The notes under the pieces are model-generated. The model made no database searches, was not told the origin of the DNA, and was given only the letters and a program-made list of their open reading frames with translations. From Acidobacteriota bacterium (GTDB lineage: Bacteria; Acidobacteriota; Blastocatellia; Pyrinomonadales; Pyrinomonadaceae): 35,920 nt of DNA. Position 1 is the stretch's first letter, and each line of letters begins with the position of its first letter. Made by a program: the position numbers and the translations under genes. The stretch is from contig JAFAVK010000101.1 in the NCBI GenBank assembly GCA_019242475.1, forward strand, positions 1 through 35,920, written 5' to 3'. This document shows positions 16,115 to 24,772 of the stretch, piece by piece.

Positions 16115-18160
16115 TTATGGCTTGAAGCCGACGCTCTGCCAGAGCTGCGCGCAGTCGTAAAGCTTGCCCTCCGTCACGACGAACTTCGTGTTGCGGATGT
16201 TGCCGATGCGTTCGAGCGGGTTGCCCTCGACGATGACGAGGTCGGCGACCTTACCCGCCTCGACCGTCCCCAAATCTTTCTCCATTCCCATCACGCGCGC
16301 GGGGACGATGGTCGCGGCCTGGATGGCCTCCAGCGGCGTGAAGCCGGCCTGCACGTACAGCTCTATCTCGCGGCGCACGCTGTGGCCGGGCACGACCTGG
16401 TCTGTGCCGGCGACGATGCGCAGCCCGTTGCGGTGCAGCTCGCCCGTGATCTTCAGGAACAGGTCAAGCAGCGCGCGCCCGTAAGCGGCGCGCTCGGGCG
16501 GGACGCCCGTGTTGTTGATGGGCGCGTCAAGCTCGCGCGGGAGTTTCGCCGCGCCCGGCTCGATCTGCGCGAAGGGCACGTCCGCCGGGTGCAGGAGCCA
16601 CTCGAAGACGACGAGCGTCGGGTCGAAGACGGTGTCGTGTGCTTTGAAGAACCGTATCGCCGCTTTCGCCTCGGGCGACTCGAAGTCAACCCTGGGCACG
16701 ACGCCCGGCTGCCGTTTGTAATCTTTCGGCAAAAGGACTTCGGGCAAATATTGAATGTGGTTAATCTGATCCATGCCGGCCTCGACGGCCTGGACGGCGT
16801 TCATCCCGTTCGGCACGTGCCCCGTCACGGTCATCCCGAGCCGGTGCGCCTCGGCCGTAATCTCTTTCAAGATGTCCGGCTTGATTGAGCTGTAGATTTT
16901 TATCTGCTGGAACCCCGCGCCGTGGTAGCGCCTGACGACGGCGCGCGCCTCTTCGGGCGTGTTGGCGCGGATGACGCCGAGCGCCATCCGGCTGTCACCG
17001 TCCACGACCCCGGCGAGCAGAATCCTCGGCCCGAGCCCGCGCCCTTCCCTGATCGCGTCGCGCACGGCGGTCATGAACTCGAACTCGTTGCCCACGTCGC
17101 GCACGGTCGTCACGCCCGCGGCGAGGTAGACCGGCCCCCATTCGACCTGCTCGAAGTGCGCGTGCATCTCCCAGAGGCCGGGCAGCACGTACCGCCCCTG
17201 CGCGTCGAAGAGGCGCGCGCCCTTCGGAATCTTGACCGACGCGCGCGGGCCGACGGCGGTGATGCGCCCGCCCTCGATGACGACGACGGCGTCTTGAACA
17301 GGCGCGCGGCCGGTGCCGTCAATCACGTTCGCGTTCGTGATGACGAGCGCGCCTTTACGCTGCGGACTGATGCGCCTGGAAATCCCGGCGAGTGCGGCCA
17401 TCCCGTCGTCCGCGGCCTTGCCGACGAAGACGGGCAGGGCGGACTCGTAGCCCTCGCGCAACGCCTCGAAGTGGTCGAACTCCGCGTCCACGCAGACGAG
17501 GGCGACGAGGTTGCGCTCCTTGTCGAGCCAGAGCGCTTCGCGCCCCCAGATGAGGCCGCTCACGCTGTAGCGTTCGAGCTCGACTTCGCGGCCGCCGACG
17601 CCGACGCGGTCGGCCCCGCGCCTCTCGACCGTCACGGAGCCGCCGGGGAGGGTTTGCAGCGCGCCCTCGATACGGTTGGCCGCGAGGTAGCGCAGAAGCA
17701 TCATCTGCACCGCGGCCGGCGCGTAGCCGGCGATGGTAAAGAAGCGCGCCGGCACGGACGCCTGCCTCGTCTCTTTGCCTTCGCGGACGGTGGCCGCATC
17801 TCCATTGATTTCGACGGACGTGTCGATGGTCGAGCCGCGCGCCGTCTGACCCTTAATTTCAAAGGACTCGGGCGTCAGGTTCTGCTTCGTCCGCAGCGTC
17901 GTTTCGAGCGGGACGGGCGTCCCGCGGTCTGTGAACTTGAAGTGCGATTTGACGACGAGGGAGTCGCCGTCGCGCGAGACCTCGTAGGTCTCCTCGCCGA
18001 TGGGCTGCTCGAACTTGTGGAGGGTGAACTTCCCGCTCTCGACGACCGCCGGGGACGCGCCCTGCGCCCGCGCCCGGGCGGCGGACATGAGCACAAGCGC
18101 CAGCGGCAAAAGGCCGCAGCCAATCGTCTTCAACTTCCTGCCGAAGAGAAATCCAACCAT
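16115..18160 (-). CDS. Exported amidohydrolase with extra N-terminal domain (681 aa)
   Basis: Metal-dependent hydrolase of the imidazolonepropionase-like amidohydrolase group (COG1228 type). The ATG at 18160 is chosen because GGAGG lies seven bases upstream; an upstream ATG at 18205 has none. Residues 1-33 are a signal peptide ending ARAQ. Residues ~35-260 form a separate beta-rich domain (GEETYEVSRDGDSLVVKSHF, later WLDKERNLVALV), like the DUF3108/DUF6134-type domains that bind lipids or sense the envelope. The hydrolase follows: HAH at 333-335, the lysine at 421, His448 (VTGHVPN), His468 (INHIQY) and Asp587 (AGTD), which are the expected metal and catalytic positions. The substrate is unknown; relatives include peptidases and amidases that work outside the cytoplasm. 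Confidence 0.9.
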   Translation of the reverse strand: MVGFLFGRKLKTIGCGLLPLALVLMSAARARAQGASPAVVESGKFTLHKFEQPIGEETYEVSRDGDSLVVKSHFKFTDRGTPVPLETTLRTKQNLTPESFEIKGQTARGSTIDTSVEINGDAATVREGKETRQASVPARFFTIAGYAPAAVQMMLLRYLAANRIEGALQTLPGGSVTVERRGADRVGVGGREVELERYSVSGLIWGREALWLDKERNLVALVCVDAEFDHFEALREGYESALPVFVGKAADDGMAALAGISRRISPQRKGALVITNANVIDGTGRAPVQDAVVVIEGGRITAVGPRASVKIPKGARLFDAQGRYVLPGLWEMHAHFEQVEWGPVYLAAGVTTVRDVGNEFEFMTAVRDAIREGRGLGPRILLAGVVDGDSRMALGVIRANTPEEARAVVRRYHGAGFQQIKIYSSIKPDILKEITAEAHRLGMTVTGHVPNGMNAVQAVEAGMDQINHIQYLPEVLLPKDYKRQPGVVPRVDFESPEAKAAIRFFKAHDTVFDPTLVVFEWLLHPADVPFAQIEPGAAKLPRELDAPINNTGVPPERAAYGRALLDLFLKITGELHRNGLRIVAGTDQVVPGHSVRREIELYVQAGFTPLEAIQAATIVPARVMGMEKDLGTVEAGKVADLVIVEGNPLERIGNIRNTKFVVTEGKLYDCAQLWQSVGFKP

Positions 18161-18262
18161 AAACTTTCCTCCGAAGTTTTTGGAGAGGCAGGCATAAGAG
18201 TACATTCTCGCCCGGCGGCGCGTGAAGCGATGACGGAGTAAGTGCGGCGGGGGCCGGCCGGT

Positions 18263-19693
18263 CTACGTCGGGGTAGAAGTCGCGCGGCGGCGGCCCGCTG
18301 CGCCGGTCAACGTCCAGCCCGGAGTGTGCTTGCCGAATCCCGTGAGGACGCCTTCCAAAACCGGCAGCATGTTTGAGATGCGCCTGGCGCGGATCACCAC
18401 GTCCCAGAGGGGCTCGAACTTTTTCCAACCCCCGGCGTAAGCGACGTGCCGCGCCGCGCCGATTAAGTCCGGCTTCGTCGCCGCCCCCCGCATAATCGAG
18501 CGCCAGCGATAGAATTCACTGTAAGCCTTCCGGTAGCCCTTCTCTAAAGCCCCGGCGGTCATGCGTGCGGGGCGGAAGACCGTGTGGCGCGTGTCGTATA
18601 AATCCCAGTCCGTATGCAGAATGCGCCCGGCCTTCAGCATCCTCTCGTAGAGCGCGGTGCCCGGGTAAGGCGTCAGGATGTGAAAGGTCGCCGTCTCTAT
18701 CCCTTGACCGACCGCCCATTCGACCGTGCGCTCGAACACGGTCTCATCGTCGCCGTCCATGCCGAAGACGAAGCTCCCGTTAACCATCACGCCGAGGTCG
18801 TGCAGGCGGCGGATGGCCGCCCCGTAATCCCTGTTCAGGTTGTGGGGCTTTCGCTGCTCCCTTAGATTATCGTTGCTGAGCGTTTCAAATCCGACGAAAA
18901 GGCTGCGCAGCCCGCACGCCACGGCCTTCTCCAAAAGGCGCGGGCGGAGCACGGACTGCACGGTGCCCGCCGCCTGCCAGAGTCGGTTCATCCCGCGCAT
19001 CCCGTCGAAGAGGGCTTCCGCGAAGCGCGTGTCGCCGAACAGGTGGTCGTCCAGGAAGTAGAGGTGGCGGCCCGGGAGTCTCTCTATCTCCGCCAGGGCG
19101 TCGTCAACCCTTTGCGTGTAGAAGCCCCGCCCGCCTTCGAAGAAAGCCTCCTTGTAGCAGAAGTCGCAAGAGTGCGGGCACCCCCTGGAGACGACAATCG
19201 AGTTCGGCACGAGATACAGGTGGCGCTTAATCAGGTCGCGTCGAATCCTCGGCAGGCGTTCGAGCGTGCGCACGCTTGAGCGGTAAATCTTCCCCGGGCG
19301 CCCCGCGCGGTAGTCGGCGAGGAAGGCGGGCCACGTGTCTTCTCCGGGGCCGAGAAAGATCGTATCGGCGTGCGCCGCCGCTTCGTCGGGCAGAGAGGTG
19401 ACGTGCAGCCCCCCGAGTACGACGTACGAGCCGCGGCGGCGGTACCGGTCTGCCAGTTGGTAAGCGCGCCGGGCCGAGGTGATGTAAACCTGTATGACCA
19501 CCAGATCGGGGCGGTCGTCGAGTTTGATCGCCTCTACGTGCTCATCCTGGAGGGTGACTTCGACACCGTCATCGAGGTATCCGGCCAGGGTGGCTAAACC
19601 CAGGGGCGGGAACAGTGAATACTTGACCGGGCGGAAGAAAGGGCTTTTGGCTTCGGTCAAAGCCGGGAGAATCATCTTCACCTTCAACGTCAA
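18263..19693 (-). CDS. B12-binding-domain radical SAM protein (476 aa)
   Basis: Cytosolic radical SAM enzyme. The TTG at 19693 has GGAG seven bases upstream; an ATG at 19675 is the alternative. Residues ~1-140 form a cobalamin-binding-like domain (LFPPLGLATLAGYL, DLVVIQVY, VVLGGLHVTSLPDEA, GPGEDTWPAFL). The 4Fe-4S motif CPHSCDFC has Cys172, Cys176 and Cys179, followed by a TIM-barrel core (LYFLDDHLFGD, LFVGFETLSN, GSFVFGMDGDDE, FHILTPYPGTALYERM). A C-terminal ~100 residues looks like a DUF4070-type tail. This family includes hopanoid methylases and related methyltransferases as well as many uncharacterised members; the DxxH residue typical of cobalamin base-on binding is not seen. No biosynthetic neighbour is adjacent. 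Confidence 0.9.
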   Translation of the reverse strand: MTLKVKMILPALTEAKSPFFRPVKYSLFPPLGLATLAGYLDDGVEVTLQDEHVEAIKLDDRPDLVVIQVYITSARRAYQLADRYRRRGSYVVLGGLHVTSLPDEAAAHADTIFLGPGEDTWPAFLADYRAGRPGKIYRSSVRTLERLPRIRRDLIKRHLYLVPNSIVVSRGCPHSCDFCYKEAFFEGGRGFYTQRVDDALAEIERLPGRHLYFLDDHLFGDTRFAEALFDGMRGMNRLWQAAGTVQSVLRPRLLEKAVACGLRSLFVGFETLSNDNLREQRKPHNLNRDYGAAIRRLHDLGVMVNGSFVFGMDGDDETVFERTVEWAVGQGIETATFHILTPYPGTALYERMLKAGRILHTDWDLYDTRHTVFRPARMTAGALEKGYRKAYSEFYRWRSIMRGAATKPDLIGAARHVAYAGGWKKFEPLWDVVIRARRISNMLPVLEGVLTGFGKHTPGWTLTGAAGRRRATSTPT

Positions 19694-19769
19694 AGCGTTT
19701 CTCCGTTATCGACTACTTGAGCCGCAGGTAAGCCCCCGCAAGGTGGCGCCCTTAAGTCACGTCAAGGTC

Positions 19770-19798
19770 TTTGTACCATAAAGCAATAAAACATCCAA
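19770..19798 (-). promoter_or_regulatory. Candidate sigma-70 promoter for the B12/radical SAM gene
   Basis: On the minus strand TTGGAT (19798-19793) and TACAAA (19775-19770) are separated by exactly 17 bases in the only A/T-rich patch upstream of the gene starting at 19693. Each hexamer matches the consensus at four of six positions. Modest support. Confidence 0.35.
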
Positions 19799-19826
19799 TA
19801 CATTTTCGTCCACTGTGCCGTGCGGG

Positions 19827-22721
19827 TCACTGCTTCGCCTTCTGCAACTCGTCGAGCGTGCGCTTCAAGTCGTCGAGCTTCTGGCCGGCTTCGCCGAGTT
19901 TGCCCTCGGCGGTCAGGCGCTGATAGTCCGCGAGGTCTGCGGCGGCACGACTGATCAACTCGGCCGCCGTCGTCGTTCCCGCAGCAGCTTGCGGCGCCGG
20001 CGTCGCGGGCGCGCCGCCCGCCCCGGGCGGGGGCTTGACCCCGGCGTCGGTGCCGAAGAGGCTCGTCAGGGCTTCGGCGAAGCTCGTGCCGAAGGCGAGG
20101 CGATCCTGCGTGGCGAGGACGACGAGGCGCAGCTCGGGCATCGGCGAGCGCTCGGCCTGGAGGTAGATCGGCTCGACGTAGAGGAGCCCGCGGCCGAGCG
20201 GGACGATGAGGAGGTTGCCGCGTTGCGCGTGCGAGCCCTGTTGATTCCAGAGCGTCAGTTGTGAAGAGAGTTGTGCGTTCTGGTCAATGCGCGCGTTGAC
20301 CTGTGTCGGCCCGTTGACGAGCTTCGACTTCGGGAACTTGTAGACGAGCAGCGAGCCGTAAGAATCGCCGTCGCTGCGGCCCGCCATCCAGCCGATGAGG
20401 TTGTCGCGCGAAGCGGGCGTGAAGACGATGACGTCCGTGAACTCGGTCGCGGGCGACACCCCGGCGGACGCGCCGGGCAGTTGCAGCAGCGCGAAGTAGG
20501 GTTCGAGCGGGCGCGCGTCGCCGCCCCCGCCCTCTTTCGCCGCGGGCGCGCGGGCGACGCTCCACATGTCCTCGCGCTGGAAGAAGACCTTGGTGTCGTC
20601 CGTGTGGTAGAGGCTGTAAGCCTCGGCCTGCGCCGTCAACAGCGTTTCGGGGTAGCGCACGTGCGCGCGCAGGGTCTCGGGCATCGCGTCGGCGTCGCGG
20701 AAGAGCGCGGGGAACAGGTTGCGGTAGGCGCGCAGCAGCGGGTCGTCTTTGTCGAAGACGTAGAAGGCCACCGAGCCGTCGTAGGCGTCAACCGTCACCT
20801 TGACGCTGTTGCGGATGTAGTTGATCGCGCCCCCGGCGACCTCGTTGTGGCGCGCGTAAGGGTAAGTGTCGGTCGTCGTGTAGGCGTCCAGCATCCAGTA
20901 GAGGCGGCCGTCGCCGTTGACGACGATGTAAGGGTCTGCGTCGTAGAGGAGGAAGGGCGCGAGCGTCCGCACGCGCTCGCCGACGCGGCGGCGCATGAGC
21001 ACGCGGCTCTCAGGCGTCACGTCGTCGGCGAAGGGCAGACGCGACAGATCGCCCAGCTCCCACGCGAGGACGAGGCGGCGGAGGGTGCCGCCGACGGGGA
21101 AACCTCCCGCGCCTTCGTAAACGGTCGAGGCGTTGGCGTCGCCCTGCGGGTAGTCGAACTCCTTCTGCTTCGTCTTGACGTAGACGGTCGTGTCGGTCTT
21201 CTCGCCGAAGTAGATTTGCGGGCGCGTGACTTTGATTTCGGGCGCGGCCGACTCGACGGGCATGTTCGAGAGGACGAACTGCGGGCGGCCTTCGGGCGTG
21301 AAGCCGTTGGCGGTGTTCATCGTCACGCCGTAGCCGTGCGTGTAGATCAGACGCTCGTTGATCCAGTTGCCGCGCGAAGAGGCGGGCAGCTTCGCCACGT
21401 CCAGCTCGCGCGCCGCGAGCATCATCTGCCGCGTCGTCCCGCCCACCGTGTAGCGGTCGATGTCCACGTCGCTGAAGTCGTAGTAGGTGCGAATCTCCTG
21501 CACCTGCCGGAGCGTGTCCTGGAGCGCGTGGTAGTCCCAGATGCGGAGGTTGTCGAGCGTCGGGCGGTTATCGGCGAGCGCGTAAGCCGCGTCGTCGGCG
21601 TCGGCGGGGAAGTCGCGCGCCTCGACCCGTTCGAGGTTGAAGGCGCGGCGCGTGGCCGCGATGTTGCGCCCGATGTAGGGCGACTCGCGTTCGAGTTCGT
21701 TCGGCTTGACGACGAAGCTCTGCACGTAGCCGGGGACGATGACGGCCGCGACGATGTAGACGACGAGGGGGAGAGCGATGGACGCGAGCAGCACACGCGG
21801 GCGGCGCAGGGCGAAGGCGTTGACGAGCGCGAGCGCGGCGGCGGCGGCGAGCGCGACGGCGACGGCCGAGAGGCCGGGCAGAAGGTAATGGTCTTCCGTG
21901 TAGGTGACGCCGCTGAAGATCGGGTGGTCGTCGAAGAGGTACGCGAAGCGAGAGAGATAGACGTGCAGCGCCAGCGCGACGAGGAGCGCGGCCAGCGCCG
22001 CCGAGACGCTCGCGTAAGCCGCGTCGCGCGCCGCCGAGGAGAGGTGAGCGCCCTTCGCCCGCAACGTCTCACGAACGTCCTTGCCGGTCGGAAGCAAACC
22101 CAGGAGCGCGTAGGCGCACGCGCCACAGAGCACGACGAACGCCAGCGTCAGGAGCCAAGACGAGAGTGACTGCACGGCGGGCAGCGTGAAGAGATAAAAG
22201 CCGAGCCGCCGGCCGAAGACGGGGTCGGCCTCGGCGGTCGGCGGGGCGTTCAGCCAGAGCGCGAAAGTCTGCCACGACTCGCTCATCGAGAGGCCGTAGA
22301 CGAGGCCGAGGAGCGACGCGACGACCCACGCCAGAGGCTTCAGCAGGCGTGCGGGTTTGACGAAGAGCGGCTGGTTGTTGAGGACGACGCGCCGCGGCGC
22401 GAGCGCGGAGACGCCGAAGGCGCGCTCCAACAACCAGAACGCCCCACGCAGGACGAACGTCGTCACGAGCGCGAAGACGGCGAAGCAGGCCGACTCGTAG
22501 CCGAAGGTCGTCCAGTAAACGGATTCGTAGCCGAGCGAGCCGAACCAGAGCGTCTCCAGGTACACGCCGGCCGCGCGCGTGAGCACGACGAAGAGCACGA
22601 CCGTAGCCAATATCAGAAGCCAGCGCCTACGCCTTCGCCTTCCGGGCGCGTGGTGCGGTTCGATGTCTATGATCTCCCCCTCGAAGTCGTCAGGCGCAGT
22701 CGGTGTTCGCGGCTCGTTCAT
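19827..22721 (-). CDS. UPF0182 family membrane protein (964 aa)
   Basis: Large inner-membrane protein of the UPF0182/COG1615 family. I start at the ATG at 22721 (MNEPRTPTAPDD); an in-frame upstream ATG at 22820 adds a proline/arginine-rich stretch. After an acidic leader and a basic patch (APGRRRRRRWL), about seven membrane helices span residues ~30-330, including the family block YLETLWFGSLGYESVYWTTF. The rest is a large extracytoplasmic domain (ERESPYIGRNIAATRRAFNL, TRQMMLAARELDVAKLP, WINERLIYTHGYGVTMNTAN, LVYKFPKSKLVNGPTQVNAR, LIVPLGRGLLYVEPIYLQA), ending in an Ala/Pro linker and a C-terminal coiled coil (EAGQKLDDLKRTLDELQKAK). Length is typical. The function of the family is not established. 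It lies alone, just downstream of the glycan cluster (158 bases) on the same strand. Confidence 0.93.
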   Translation of the reverse strand: MNEPRTPTAPDDFEGEIIDIEPHHAPGRRRRRRWLLILATVVLFVVLTRAAGVYLETLWFGSLGYESVYWTTFGYESACFAVFALVTTFVLRGAFWLLERAFGVSALAPRRVVLNNQPLFVKPARLLKPLAWVVASLLGLVYGLSMSESWQTFALWLNAPPTAEADPVFGRRLGFYLFTLPAVQSLSSWLLTLAFVVLCGACAYALLGLLPTGKDVRETLRAKGAHLSSAARDAAYASVSAALAALLVALALHVYLSRFAYLFDDHPIFSGVTYTEDHYLLPGLSAVAVALAAAAALALVNAFALRRPRVLLASIALPLVVYIVAAVIVPGYVQSFVVKPNELERESPYIGRNIAATRRAFNLERVEARDFPADADDAAYALADNRPTLDNLRIWDYHALQDTLRQVQEIRTYYDFSDVDIDRYTVGGTTRQMMLAARELDVAKLPASSRGNWINERLIYTHGYGVTMNTANGFTPEGRPQFVLSNMPVESAAPEIKVTRPQIYFGEKTDTTVYVKTKQKEFDYPQGDANASTVYEGAGGFPVGGTLRRLVLAWELGDLSRLPFADDVTPESRVLMRRRVGERVRTLAPFLLYDADPYIVVNGDGRLYWMLDAYTTTDTYPYARHNEVAGGAINYIRNSVKVTVDAYDGSVAFYVFDKDDPLLRAYRNLFPALFRDADAMPETLRAHVRYPETLLTAQAEAYSLYHTDDTKVFFQREDMWSVARAPAAKEGGGGDARPLEPYFALLQLPGASAGVSPATEFTDVIVFTPASRDNLIGWMAGRSDGDSYGSLLVYKFPKSKLVNGPTQVNARIDQNAQLSSQLTLWNQQGSHAQRGNLLIVPLGRGLLYVEPIYLQAERSPMPELRLVVLATQDRLAFGTSFAEALTSLFGTDAGVKPPPGAGGAPATPAPQAAAGTTTAAELISRAAADLADYQRLTAEGKLGEAGQKLDDLKRTLDELQKAKQ

Positions 22722-22879
22722 GTCGATAGGATACTCCGAAAAGTCGGGAAGTATAGTGGGCGGCGGCTTGTTCGGTATACCTCGTGAGCGGGGCTGTGTT
22801 CTAGGACAAGGGGATGTCAAGAGAAGACTTCACCCTAGCCGGTTCAAAGCAAGGCTTGCGACACAACCGAACAGTCACC

Positions 22880-24745
22880 TCAGTTGGAGATGAAGTCTGT
22901 CGGCGTCCCGTATAAAGTCTCGATGCGCTCGTCGGAAGCCACCACCTCGGGCAGGAGCGACATCAACATGCTCCGGTTGATGAGCGGGCCTTGCAGCAGC
23001 GGGTTCCTCAATATCTCCAGCAGCTCGGCGTGTTCGGGGTGGCGGGGCGAGGTCACGTCAACCTCCGCGAAGGTCTCCTCGTCATACGCGCCGTAGTTGG
23101 TCACGCGCTGGAACCAGACCTGGTCGGCCCCGAGCCGCTTGCCCAGCTCGACGAAGTCGAGCATCTCGCGGAAGTTCTCCCTCTGCACGACGAAGTTAAT
23201 CCAGAGTTGCGGTATCTGTCCCGAACGCCGCAGGCCGGCGATGAATTCGAGGTTGGCCGTCAGCACCGCCCACTTCCCGGGCCGGCGCAGCTTCTCATAG
23301 GTCTCCGCCCGGGCCGCGTCTATCGAGACCGACAACTGCCCGACCATCTCCGCCAGCTCGGGGAACGTCTCCCACCTCTGTCGCGTCAGCAGCAGCGCGT
23401 TGGTGATCAGGTGGATGTGCAGGCGCGGATACTCTTCGCGGTTCAGCGCCGCGAGGATGGAGCGGTAATGCCTGCTCGCGAACGCCTCTCCCCCGCCGGA
23501 GATGTAGCCGCCCTTCGCGCCCCTCAGCAGCGGAAGGATGACGCGCTCCCGCGCGCGCTCGTAAGCATCCTGCTCGTCCGCCTTCGCCGCGACGATCTCG
23601 GTGCGGCAGGAAGGGCACGCGAGGTTGCAGGTCGAGTCGTAGTTCAGCTCGAACACGCCCGGCGACCCTTCGAGCCGCGTCACGCGCCCGTCGATGTAGC
23701 CGCGCAGCACGGGGTCTTCGATCTCGTCCTTCCGCGGGAGCTTTTGCGCCGTGATGAAAGAGCAGAGGGTGCGGCTACAGTAGCTGAAGTCGCCGTCCAG
23801 AACCGAGCGGCGAATCTCCTGTGCCGCCTCGGAATTCCAGACCGCGTCGCCCGACTCGGCCTCAAGGACGTTACCCACCGGGTACGGCACCCACGCGGGG
23901 CAGGAGCAGGCGAAGGCGCTCCCCTTCCACCCGGTCGAGAGGTACGTGAACGGCACGAGGCAGAACTTATCTTTGAGGTCGTAGTCCAGAACGTCGAGGG
24001 CCGCGTCCTCGCAGCCCTCCTCGCGCTTCGCGCGGTAGGCACGGAACAGGAGCTGCTGCGCGGTGACGCAGACGGCCTGAATCCGCAGCGCGCGTTGAAT
24101 CACTTCGAGCGCCGCGTCCGCCTCGCCCCTTTCGAGCAGAAGCTCGGCGCGTGCCAGCAGGGCCGGGCGCGAATCGGGGAGATGCTCGAGCAGCACCGCC
24201 GTCAAACTCAGCGCATCATCCGCGCCGCCGCGCGAGAGGTAGTCGAGGAAGATTCTGAGCAGTCTGAGCTGAATGGTAACGTCAACGTAAGACCTGAGCT
24301 TGAGTTCCCTGTGCCCGACGCTGCCGTCGTCTATCGACGCGCAGGCGTTCAGCAGAGACTCGGCGAACGCCCTGCCTCTGCCCGCGTCGGCCTTCCACTC
24401 CTCAAGCCGGCCGCACAGCACTTCGAGGTGTGCCGAAACGGTCGAGAGCATCGCCCCGCGGTCGCCGCCCGCCGGGACGAAGTCGTAGCACGCGCGCCCG
24501 AGCCAGCGACGGCGCACGTAGTTCCGGAGCATCGTTCGCAGAGCGGCCGCGCCCGACAGAGCCCTCACGCCGCGCGCCGCCTGCCGCCCCGCCCACGCGC
24601 GTGCGCGCGCGCGCAGCTTCGGCGCGTCTTCCCGCCGCGGACGCCGCTTCAGAAAGTCGGCCACGGGGTCTTCGGCGGGCGCGAGGTCGCCCTGCGCCCG
24701 AGTGTTGGTATGCTCCGTTCGGCCCGTGCCGTTCGCTGTCTTCAA
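22880..24745 (-). CDS. Radical SAM protein with N-terminal TPR-like and SPASM-like modules (621 aa)
   Basis: Last gene of the glycan cluster. The frame opens at a TTG (24745) 27 bases after the upstream stop, with no strong ribosome site, so the start is uncertain. Residues ~100-245 are helical with a TPR-like part (LLERGEADAALEVIQRALRI). Next comes a cysteine-rich block of the kind normally found after the core in SPASM proteins: Cys262 (FCLVPFTYLSTGWKGS), Cys280 and Cys282 (CSCPAW), Cys323 and Cys328. Only then comes the radical SAM core with CNLACPSC (Cys373, Cys377, Cys380) and ISGGGEAF, LITNALLL, LSVSIDAA, WINFVVQRENF. The order is therefore inverted. It probably modifies a sugar or peptide in the glycan pathway; the substrate is unknown. 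Confidence 0.88.
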   Translation of the reverse strand: MKTANGTGRTEHTNTRAQGDLAPAEDPVADFLKRRPRREDAPKLRARARAWAGRQAARGVRALSGAAALRTMLRNYVRRRWLGRACYDFVPAGGDRGAMLSTVSAHLEVLCGRLEEWKADAGRGRAFAESLLNACASIDDGSVGHRELKLRSYVDVTIQLRLLRIFLDYLSRGGADDALSLTAVLLEHLPDSRPALLARAELLLERGEADAALEVIQRALRIQAVCVTAQQLLFRAYRAKREEGCEDAALDVLDYDLKDKFCLVPFTYLSTGWKGSAFACSCPAWVPYPVGNVLEAESGDAVWNSEAAQEIRRSVLDGDFSYCSRTLCSFITAQKLPRKDEIEDPVLRGYIDGRVTRLEGSPGVFELNYDSTCNLACPSCRTEIVAAKADEQDAYERARERVILPLLRGAKGGYISGGGEAFASRHYRSILAALNREEYPRLHIHLITNALLLTRQRWETFPELAEMVGQLSVSIDAARAETYEKLRRPGKWAVLTANLEFIAGLRRSGQIPQLWINFVVQRENFREMLDFVELGKRLGADQVWFQRVTNYGAYDEETFAEVDVTSPRHPEHAELLEILRNPLLQGPLINRSMLMSLLPEVVASDERIETLYGTPTDFISN

Positions 24746-24772
24746 GGTCGCGCTGTCCCTTCCGCCTTTGCG

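Noticed and set aside
22815..22820. Consensus TTGACA (minus strand) upstream of UPF0182
   Set aside because: No -10-like hexamer at 16-18 bases; probably chance.
24593..24616. Alternating CG/GC run with Z-DNA potential
   Set aside because: It encodes an Arg-Ala-Arg-Ala stretch in the radical SAM gene, so coding plus high GC explains it.
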